Below are positions 1-8,233 of a DNA stretch of 15,323 nt, piece after piece (position 1 is the stretch's first letter; the number at the start of each line of letters is the position of its first letter). Source of the DNA: Parachlorella kessleri (taxonomy: Eukaryota > Chlorophyta > Trebouxiophyceae > Chlorellales > Chlorellaceae); contig BBXU01002086.1 in NCBI GenBank assembly GCA_001598975.1, forward strand, positions 1 through 15,323, in the 5' to 3' direction. A program made the position numbers and the translations under genes. The notes under the pieces were generated by a model. That model had not been told where the DNA came from. It ran no database searches and saw only the letters and a list, made by a program, of their open reading frames with translations.

Positions 1-7
1 GGCTCAC

Positions 8-3000
8 CTCGCCGCAGAAGCCGTTCTCAGTCTGTGGCAGCACATAGAAGTTGGTGGCTGGGAGGTCAGCATTAGCAGGCAGCGTGCCTGCAGCACAGCA
101 GCCATACTCAAGTGAAAACGTCCACCAGCTGAAGCATTTGTCGCCCGCCAAACTGCTGTCTTACCTCACTCTGGTCACATGCCTTCAAGTTTAACTGGAA
201 GCATGCCAGGGTTTGCATTCAGATGAACCTCCGATGTCCTCACATGTGCATGTCTTCGAAGTAGTCGACAGAGTGCATCATGCAGTAGGATGCTTCATCC
301 AGCCTGCCCGGGTGATACTTATTAAATAGTTAGCGAGCATCCAGCAGGGGTTCGTCTTTGCAAAACAGTTGCCGTGAGACAACCCTTGCACTATATTTGT
401 GGCTCTGCTCACCATTGAATTTGTTTCTCTCCAGCGACACGTCACTGATGCCAGCCGGCATCTCCCAGCCCTCGGGTAACTCTCCCGACAGTTCATTGTC
501 TGCACCAGGAGACATGGAACAGGGCATGTGCAAGCAATTGCACTGCAAGTGGGGGTGGCCAGTATGCGTGCCAGCGAAGGCAATGACATTCCCTGGTTGC
601 TGAGGACATGGTGCAGCACGTCGTCTGGAACGGTCATGTTTGTCAGCTGCCTGCAACCGGCAGCCCAGGACAACCATGTGCACAAACAGGGCTGCGGTTT
701 ATGTGCAAGCCTCATGGGCAGCAGCAGCAGGCTGCGCTGCTTGCTACACCTGATGACACGAGGTCCACCCGCAGAGCCAGGGTTCCATCCCAGGTAGGAT
801 GCAGGTGCCAGGGAAGGGTGCCACGGCAGCAAGGAGGGTGGCCAATTGTGTGCGCCCCCCCGTGCGCTCCCCCTCCCCCCTGTTTCCTCCCACCCACCTG
901 CTAGATAGAGCCTGAACAGCCCAAAGGGCAGCACCCAGGAGGCCGAAAGGGTGCCCTCCAGCTTGTTCTTCCCCAGCCACAACTGCAAGCAACACACTCG
1001 GACAGCTTCATGCTGTGCACCGGCCAGCGCGACAGCCGCTCAGCTAGGTGCATGCACATAGCAAGCCACAGCACAAGTGCTAGAAGAGAGAGCGGGTTTG
1101 GAGGAACGGATGGGTAGAAGGCGTTTCCCACAGTGACCCAGCAGGTCCAGTGGTGTTGTGAAGTCATATCTATGCACCATGTCCTAAACTACTCCTACAC
1201 TGCATGCCTCTCGGTGACCAGCCCCATTGTCCCCATCCTGCAATGCAGGCCTCTCGGTGACCAGCCAAGAGTGCGCCAAGCAGGGTTGGCTTCACTCCCA
1301 TAAGCCCTTACTCACGTACTGCAGGCCGTCAGGGAGCTCCCAGTCGGCGCTGATGGTGCCCGTCAGCTGGTTGTCAGACAAGTCCTGCAGCAGGCTTGCG
1401 TGACGGACACACGAGGTCATGCCCGAGCAGCCTCCAGGCGCAGGGGGCATACATGGCTGAGCCTGGGTGAACGATACTCTTCTGTTATCAGGCACCAGGG
1501 TACCCACATGCCTTACACCTTATAACCCCAGGGTAGAGCGGCCTGCATGCACAGGTGACAAAAATTCCCCTAGCCAACTTGCCTTCCCTCCCGCACAGCC
1601 CTCCCTCAAAACCCACAAAGACGCACCGCACCGCCCCCGCGATACTGCACTGCCATAACACAGGAACATGGGACCCCCAAACGCCAGAGGCACATACACC
1701 CAATTGCAGTGCCGCAGACTGGTAGCCAAAATCTCACGTTGCCTCCGCTCTTTCCTCACCAGATTGATCAGCGAGGCTGGCAGCACCAGCTCAGTGGGCA
1801 AGGGGCCCGTGAGGTTGTTGGAGCACAGCCACAGCTCCTGGAGGCCTGGAGGGAGCTCCAGGTCGTTGGGGACGGTGCCCGTCAGCTGCAGGCAACAAAA
1901 AGTTTCTGTGTTGGTCATAAGCTCAGGGGAGGGCGGAAAGCTGTGAAGTTGAGCTTCTTCGGTTGTACCTGACACCCAGGGGCAACGTTATGTATGCACG
2001 TCGCCCACAATGCCCCACTGCATGCCTCACTGCTGTGCCTTAATGCAGGTCAGGCGATCATGTGCCCAAGGTTTACGGAGCAAGTAACACAACCACTGCA
2101 TCCCCTGTGTGAGAGCAGTTAGCAGGGGAGAACACTTGACCCCGCCTCCACACTCACCGCAGCATCACAGATGTGGAGAAGGCGGAGGGAGCGCGGCAGC
2201 ACCAGGTCGGAGGGCAGGGGGCCGGTGAGGGGGTTCTGAGACAGGGTCAGCTCCTGGAGGTTGGCGGGAAGCTTCCATGCAGCGGGGATGGAGCCGGTGA
2301 GGGAGTTGTTCCCCAGCTGCGCAGGCGTGGGTGGGTTGGGAGCAGGGGGCGGTCGTGTCAGGGATCTGATACCCTCAACTGTTAGGATCTCGTGTGCACC
2401 TGCGGGCTATAGCCTGAGCGAGCACCTGCCACTTTAAACCCTATAGAGGCAGGAGCCACGTCAGCCAGCCAGTGATGGCAGCACAGCGCCAAACAGCGAC
2501 ATGCACTAGCACAAACCAAATCATTACAACCTCAAACCCCCCTTCCCATTACAACCTCCGACAACCCGCTCCAGGTTCTTAGCGCCAGCCAGCAGGACAA
2601 GGGCAGCACCTGCAGGTAGACCAGGCTGTTGGGCAGCTTCCACTCTGCCGGGATGGAGCCGCCCAGCCTGTTGCTTTGCAGAAAGAGGCCGGTGAAGTTG
2701 AAGGGGAAGCTCCACTGGGGCAGGGGGCCTGCTCCAGGGGAAACCACACATCTATTGGGAACCTTATGCCACGCTATGGTCAGGCAAGGGCACGCTGTTA
2801 CGCCTTGACCCGAAGCCTCACAAGTCATGCTCTGGGTCGCTCCGGGCTTACTGTCATCAAGGCATGTTCCTGCTGGTCTCAGCCCGCCATCACCCCCGCC
2901 GGCCGGCGACCACCCCTCCCCATGCAGTTTTTCTGATAGTGCAGGTCCATCAGCGGCAGGTGTTTGCCACCTGTGAACTGGTTGAAGTGCAGCGACAGCT

Positions 3001-5041
3001 GCTTGAGGGTGGAGGGCAGCTGCAGGTCCTGGGGCAGCGGCCCCGACAGCTGGTTGTGGTGCAGGCTCAGCAGCTGCAGCTGGGAGGGCAGCCAGGCCCC
3101 GCCCGTGAGGGTGCCTTGCAGCTGGTTGCTGTCCAGCCTGCTTTGGGAGAGGGCATGGCAGCAGCTTACTATGCTTGCTTTGCCCGAGGGAAATGGAGCG
3201 CTCTGCTGTATTCTCCAGCAGCCATAGACACTAGCAATGGAGGGACGGCCACCCTACCTTACGCGTAACCCGCACAACAGGGCAAAAGCGGTTCGCGCCA
3301 GCACCCCAGGGCAGCAGGGTGGCAAGCTACTCACCAAAGCTGCTGGAGGCTGGCAGGCAGCTTCAGGGCTCCCTCAAAGGTGCCGGCGGGGAAGGGGCCT
3401 GACAGCTGGTTGGCAGACAGATCCAGGTTGGCCAGGGAGGCGGGCAGCACCAGATTCCTGGGAATCTCCCCGGTGAGGGAGTTGGAGTAGAGGGAGAGTT
3501 GCTGAAGGTCGTCGGACAGCTGCACGCAACGTTGCCGGGGCTGGGTAAAGCAGCTGTGTATCCAAGGTGCTATTCTTGCTCATTACGCCATCTGTGGTGG
3601 TGCCAGGAAATAGTCTTCGCCCTGCTGTAACCTTCACCCCATGTACTCTGGCGTGGCTGTGCATGAGGCACTGCTCCCCAACAAGGGCAGCATGCTGGCT
3701 CCCCTGCTGCCCAAACAGGGCATGCAGCTCGGCAACACAAGCCCCCCGGCCTGTATCCTAATTAGTGGTACCAAAGTGAGGGGGCCAAGGCACTGGGCGC
3801 AAGCGCATGGCCATACCTGCAGGTCGCCGGGGATGCTGCCAGACAGGCTGTTGAGCGCCAGCCACAGCTCTGTCAGTGTAGGTGGTAGCGTCCACCCAGC
3901 GGGAATGGTGCCATTCAGGAGGTTCAGGGACGCTGAGAGGAAGGAGAGGGAGGCAGGCAAGGGGCCCCCCAGCGTGCCTGACAGGGAGTTGTTGTAGAGG
4001 TTGAGGACCTGGAGCTGGGACAGCTGGGCAAGGGGGGCCCACTGAAGGGGGCCCGCTAGCCCGCTGCTGTTGAGTTCCCTGCGGTGAGAAAGGAAGGCAA
4101 AAGGGGTGCTCGGAGGTTTCAAAGGCACAGGCAGACAGGTGGCTACATTGCCGGGACATGTGTCACAGCAGACATCCTTGCTGATATCCCAGGTATGGTT
4201 TACTAAATAGACACCTGGATGAATAGCAAGTGTTGAGAGCTGCCTCAAGCAGACAGCCATAGCCAAGGTGGCACCGGTCACGTTCGACAGCATGGAGCGA
4301 CCAGTTTCCACAAGCTGTCATCCCCCACAGCAGCACTCACAGCTTGATGACGAGGCCAAGGTCATTACAGGTGACGCCCACCCAGCCCTGGCAGGCGGTG
4401 GGGCCCTCCACCCAGCTGCTGTTCAGTGAGTCAGCATTAGTCAGGCCCTCCTTGAACTCCAGAAGGGCCTCCACCTCCTGGGCGGGGGTTGATGTGAGCG
4501 GCCCTAGCCCCGTCCCAGGAACAGAGGGAACTGGCGAGGGGGCACTTATGCTTGGGGGAGCAGGAAGTGGGCCGCTCTCACCAGCGGGGCTTGCCGGGGC
4601 TGGTGAGGGCGCTGCAGCAGCTGCTGGGTCGGGATCGGTGGGCAGCGCTGGTATGGCTGGCAGGACGCTGGGGCTAGGCAGCGGGATCGGTGGCTCCGCT
4701 ATGATACCCGGCTGGGGGCTTGGTGGCACTGCCTCTGGCACTGGGGAGGGAACAGGCTGTGGCTCCGCTGGCGCTGGCTGAGGTTCTGGTGCAGCAGGAG
4801 ATAGCTCTGGCACTGGCACTGTTGGGGATGGCTGCTGGGGCTGGGGGCTAGCAGCAAGTGCAGCTGCCACATCGGCGGACGTGACGGCATCGGGGTTGCT
4901 GGCCAGCAGCGCTGCGGCCGCCTCCTGCGCAGGGGTTGGCTGGGCGGCGGCGCAGGCCAGCATTCCCAGCGCCACTAAGAGCAGCAGGGCTGGCCGCGCA
5001 GCCATTCTGCCCAGCAGCACGCCAAATACTGCGGTGGACAT
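8..5041 (-). CDS. Secreted/membrane LRR protein with Pro-rich stalk (3' end outside window)
   Basis: Exons, 5' to 3' on the minus strand: 5041-4341, 4078-3817, 3519-3335, 3137-2971, 2728-2610, 2316-2158, 1885-1760, 1384-1316, 982-898, 499-413, 87-8. They total 2040 nt, or 680 residues, and the last donor GTGAGC (7-2) leads out of the window. An in-frame TGA lies 18 nt before the ATG at 5041. A second Met at residue 13 would give a more typical signal peptide (hydrophobic LLLLVALGMLAC, then AAAQP). Residues about 65-185 are Pro/Ala/Ser-rich, like cell-wall stalks. Residues about 187-236 form an LRRNT_2 cap with W210, C217, W220 and C225. About 18 LRRs of roughly 24 residues follow, of the form LPxxLxxLxLxxNxLxGxIPxxW, ending in an NGFCG cap. 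Every splice junction restores this periodicity. It is probably an extracellular recognition or adhesion protein. No membrane segment or kinase is visible; either could lie beyond position 1. The ligand is unknown. Confidence 0.94.
1206..1266. repeat. 18-bp direct repeat in LRR-gene intron
   Basis: The sequence GCCTCTCGGTGACCAGCC occurs at 1206-1223 and again, identical, at 1249-1266, a 43-bp period. Both copies lie inside the intron between the exons ending at 1316 and starting at 982. The flanking TGCA[T/G] is also nearly conserved, which suggests a small local duplication. No function is implied. Confidence 0.8.
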
Positions 5042-5544
5042 AGGAACCTGCTGATATCATGATAAGAGGGGAACTGTTGCATTCATAAACCAATGGCACT
5101 GAGTGCAGGTAGGCTAACGTGCTCTCTGTAGTGTAGTCTACATCATCAAAGGCACACCCCCTACCTTCAGGGATTGCTGGTCCCTCAACCCTGCACCAGC
5201 ACAACTTGCAAACCGAGTCAACGAGCCCTAAAATATGAGAATTGACGTGATCAACTGCGAATAATTGTGCAACAGCTGTCAAGACGAGGGCAGGTTGCTG
5301 AAACATGCTCAAGCATGTCATTGCCTCTGGTCATTACTTGGTGGTAGGATGCCTTCAACAAGGTAGCCGAATAGAGGTTCAAGAGTTCGGCCTAAAGGCA
5401 AATTCTGCAACCTCCACCGCAGGTCACCTAGTCGACGCAGCAGCTGGTGGAAAACCAAAATTCGGTTACAGTACGTAATGATGACCCCCGAGGGCGCGAG
5501 CTTACGTTGATACGTACACGCCGCGTCGCAACCCCCCAACCTCT

Positions 5545-5570
5545 CTAGGCGCGCCTAGGCGTGCCTAGGC
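5545..5570. repeat. Three CTAGGC boxes at 10-bp spacing
   Basis: CTAGGC occurs at 5545, 5555 and 5565, separated by GCGC and GTGC. The second and third boxes are each embedded in the 8-bp palindrome GCCTAGGC. The spacing equals one helical turn, as expected for a multi-site protein-binding element, but no binding protein can be named from the sequence. Confidence 0.75.
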
Positions 5571-5594
5571 ACCCAATTAGCCATGCCATGTTGG

Positions 5595-5599
5595 TTACA
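5595..5599 (-). terminator. Candidate TGTAA poly(A) signal, methyltransferase
   Basis: The minus strand reads TGTAA here, about 310 nt past the methyltransferase stop codon. TGTAA is the usual polyadenylation signal of green algae. A five-base match is weak evidence on its own; distance and orientation are what fit. Another minus-strand TGTAA occurs near 5466. Confidence 0.35.
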
Positions 5600-5908
5600 T
5601 GCCAGCCAAAGCACCAGCACCGAACCGGGTTTGAACGGTGGTTTCACGGCAAGGGCCAGTTGATCACGCCACTGGCCTTGCACCACCGAAGTTTGCAACC
5701 TAGGTAAACCCAACTTAGCCTGCTGAACACTAGTGCACAAGCCCGGTTAAGGTTGCCTAAAGCGTTCAAGTAGCCGAGGCATAAACGCGCCACCCAGGCA
5801 CTGGAAGGCTCGCTTGCGCAAGCAGCATAAACAGCAAGGCAGCAACAGGTGTTGAAAGCACTCGCACCTTGTGCCATCCCCAGTACTTCCAAACAGGCTC
5901 GGCAGCTG

Positions 5909-7888
5909 TTACAGGGCCGCTGCAAGCCGCCGCAGCACGAGCAACCGCGCATAGGGCTTGTGCGACAGTGGTACACTGGGGTCTGGGTAGGTTTTCATGA
6001 ATTCCCGCTTTAGTTGCGCCATGTGCTCCTCCCCATGCTGCAGTAGCCGTGAGTGCCAGGGGCCATGCCTCGTCATCCCCTGCATTTTTCACAGTACTCC
6101 TCGGCTGGACAATCCTGAGACAGATACACCTTTGATGCTTGCACCCTTGCCAGGAGCAACTACGAACAACCTTATGCCTGGGGCTGAATTGGTTTGCATA
6201 CACCGCGTACCCAGGCCGGTATTAAAACCTAAGCCCCCAGTGATGCAATGCCTGCCCCAGTCCATCACCACATACGACCCTGCTTCCGTCACATTATTTG
6301 AAAAGGTCCACATTCCTACCTCCCAGAACTCCTCCACGCTGGGCCACGACATGGTGTGGGCAGGCCGGCAGTCCTGCACCACCTCCGCCCCCTGCTGCAC
6401 AGCACCCCTCTGGCCCGCCACAGACACCTGCTTGAGCACCTCGCCAGGGATCCCTGCCTCCCAGTCTTCCTGTGTGGCAGAGAATGCAGGGCGCGGGAAA
6501 GGCTGCTCTAGCATCTGAAGGCCTGTGGGAGACAACTGGCTGAGGGCGCAAAGCTACACTTGCGGCATGCTGTCGCTATGCACCCCGCATGATGTGCGAT
6601 ATCAGGGTGGCGCCGCAGTCGCCTGAGCTAGCAGCTGGCTATGCCAAGCCAAGCAAAGTGGACTTCCCAGCCAGCAAACAGTAAAAGGTCCATGTGGTGA
6701 CGGCACACCTGCGGCCGTGTGTTGACTGTAAGGTCCATAAGCTGCTTCCAGGGCCCCTCATTCTCCACATCCTTGCCCCAGTAGCACACAGCCATCACGC
6801 CGCCTGCGACGAAAGCAGCCTGAGCCGTTGTCGGGCCACAGCGCCCTGCTGACCGCCCGACATTTCCGTCACTGGTAAATAGCTTCCAGGCAGTTGAACC
6901 TGCCGTGCTAAAGTACCGCTACAAAGGGCAACATGTGTTGACAACTCCTTCACCGATGTCAAGAAGAGAAGGTGACACTCCTGTAGGCTTACGTGGTCCC
7001 AAGGCCCTTGTCCAGTTGGCCAACACTGCTTGTGGCTCAGGGATTTGCTGCAGCCCAAACACTGACACCACCCCCGCCAGGCCTTGGAAGTCTAGAGAGG
7101 CGGCATCGCCCACTTGGGCTTCCACTCGGCCCCTGTTGGCAACATTCAAGTGGTGTAAGCCAAGTAGGGGAGGTGGCTGGCTTGGTAAGGACTGCCATGC
7201 TCCCCACTGACTTCGCCAACCAGAGGGCAGACAGGGCGACAACAGGTAACACCACCACTCGTGGCTAAATCATTGATAGTAGTACTAGGTAGAATACGCT
7301 GGCGTGCAGTTTCGCTGGCAACATGTAGCATGCCAGCGCCACATTTGACGGGTCTTTCTACTGGTGACCTGAGCCCTAGCTTGTCTATGCGCTGGTGCGC
7401 CAGCTCGATCATGCCTTCAGACAGGTCCACACCCACGATCTTGTGATACTCTGGCAGTCGGCTTGCCAGAAGTTCCAGCTCCTGGCCTGCCAAACCCAGG
7501 GGTGAAATGGCAAGGTATGTGCACAGTCAGACACAGAATAATATCGAGCAAGCAGGCATATGCACGGCAACATCAGTCCAGAGGCGCAAGACCTAGACGT
7601 TATGCCGCCTTACCTGGCCCACAGCAAGGCACGACCACGACCCCAGGGGGTGGCCGGGCATCTAAGAAAGCTTGGATGGTTTGAAGGGTCCAGGGCATAA
7701 ACCTGGGCACAAATAGCCGGTCATACCTGCAGTAGTTGCAAGTTAAGTGGAATGCCCGGGTGACAATACCGGGACAAATTGAGGGGCTCCTTACTGCCCT
7801 AACTTGACTGGTCACGGCACCCTGCTTACCCTCTGGCCACCTCTGTCCATGATCGCTGTAGCAAGGTTCGTCGATCAAACTTAGCCAT
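5909..7888 (-). CDS. Class I SAM-dependent methyltransferase, substrate unknown
   Basis: Exons on the minus strand: 7888-7830, 7726-7614, 7486-7369, 7132-6993, 6803-6709, 6514-6320, 6037-5909. They total 849 nt, giving 282 residues ending in TAA. All junction phases agree. The fold is a Rossmann methyltransferase of the Methyltransf_11/25 type. Residues 20-29 (GYDRLFVPRF) precede motif I at 49-58 (VVVVPCCGPG), which binds the methionine part of SAM. D78 in VGVDLS should contact the ribose. GDAAS (105-109) is the motif contacting the adenine. A hydrophobic strand with LQQIPEP (124-130) corresponds to motif IV. The C-terminal half (about 150-282) is family-specific. No transit peptide or membrane segment is evident, so it is probably soluble. 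The third exon's donor (CAG/GTCACC) is weak, but it is the only choice that keeps the frame into RVEAQVGDA. The small-molecule substrate cannot be inferred. Confidence 0.9.
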
Positions 7889-7984
7889 GGAGGTTGTCAG
7901 ACTCGCGAGGTGCCGGAGGTTGGAGGACTGGCCTTGTGTTGTGATGTGTGGGTTTGTTGAGGAAGCTCCCATCCACGATGGCGC

Positions 7985-7992
7985 TTACGTCA
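7985..7992 (-). promoter_or_regulatory. TGACGTAA CRE/bZIP-like box upstream of methyltransferase
   Basis: The minus strand reads TGACGTAA about 100 nt upstream of the methyltransferase ATG. This is the classic ACGT-core recognition sequence of bZIP factors. One 8-bp match in a promoter-sized spacer is only suggestive. Confidence 0.3.
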
Positions 7993-8164
7993 TGTGGCGC
8001 AGCCGCCAGGTGGGTGGCAGGCGCTTGTAACCCCCCAACAACAAAGGTCGCAGGCGATCAGGTTGGAAAAGTAGCATCGGAGTCCCAGGACTGAGGTAAG
8101 TTTGCTCTGAACTGAGCTGATGGGGGACGAGGCCACTCCAACAAAGCCTTTACCCGGCACAGGA

Positions 8165-8169
8165 TTACA
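8165..8169 (-). terminator. Candidate TGTAA poly(A) signal, monooxygenase
   Basis: The minus strand reads TGTAA about 65 nt after the monooxygenase TGA stop. It is the only such match before the methyltransferase begins, and it fits a compact same-strand gene pair. Confidence 0.4.
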
Positions 8170-8233
8170 GGACCTCAGCCACATTAAAAGTAAAGTCCAC
8201 CTCATCGAGCTGACCACACTGCGGAGCTGCCTG

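Larger units (their letters stand above)
5042..5908. other. Intergenic region: LRR-gene promoter side and methyltransferase 3' side
   Basis: This 867-bp spacer separates two genes transcribed leftward. It must hold the 3' UTR of the methyltransferase (right part) and the promoter and 5' UTR of the LRR gene (left part). A TGTAA on the minus strand (5599-5595) lies about 310 nt after the methyltransferase stop and is a candidate poly(A) signal. A CTAGGC triplet occupies 5545-5570. The stretch 5318-5539 is open on the minus strand for 73 codons, but its codon use is mixed, unlike the G/C-ending codons of the neighbouring genes. I do not call it a gene. Confidence 0.6.
7889..8233. other. Short spacer between monooxygenase 3' end and methyltransferase start
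   Basis: This stretch of 345 bp must hold the 3' UTR of the monooxygenase and the promoter and 5' UTR of the methyltransferase, both read leftward. It contains a TGTAA on the minus strand (8169-8165) and a CRE/bZIP-like box (7985-7992). I see no ORF with gene-like codon use. Confidence 0.6.

Noticed and set aside
605..655. Short LTNMTVPDD-like segment in the intron 897-500 with a CAG acceptor before it
   Set aside because: Joining the exon ending at 898 directly to 499 restores the LRR and the phase exactly; inserting this segment breaks both.
278..997. A 239-codon minus-strand frame running through LRR exons and the intron between them
   Set aside because: The frame matches the LRR pattern only in 982-898. 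Over 499-413 it is the wrong frame, while the spliced frame gives a perfect LRR (YLADNELSGELP). The open intron is chance.
4344..4781. A 145-codon Gly-rich plus-strand ORF
   Set aside because: It is the antisense shadow of the Pro-rich stalk (Pro codons read as Gly on the other strand).
5318..5539. A 73-codon minus-strand ORF with a plausible hydrophobic pattern
   Set aside because: Codon third positions are mixed, it has no recognised domain, and it lies in the LRR promoter region. Not supported as a gene.
5615..5700. tRNA-like T-loop (GTTCAAACC) on the minus strand
   Set aside because: No matching acceptor stem or anticodon arm can be drawn around it.
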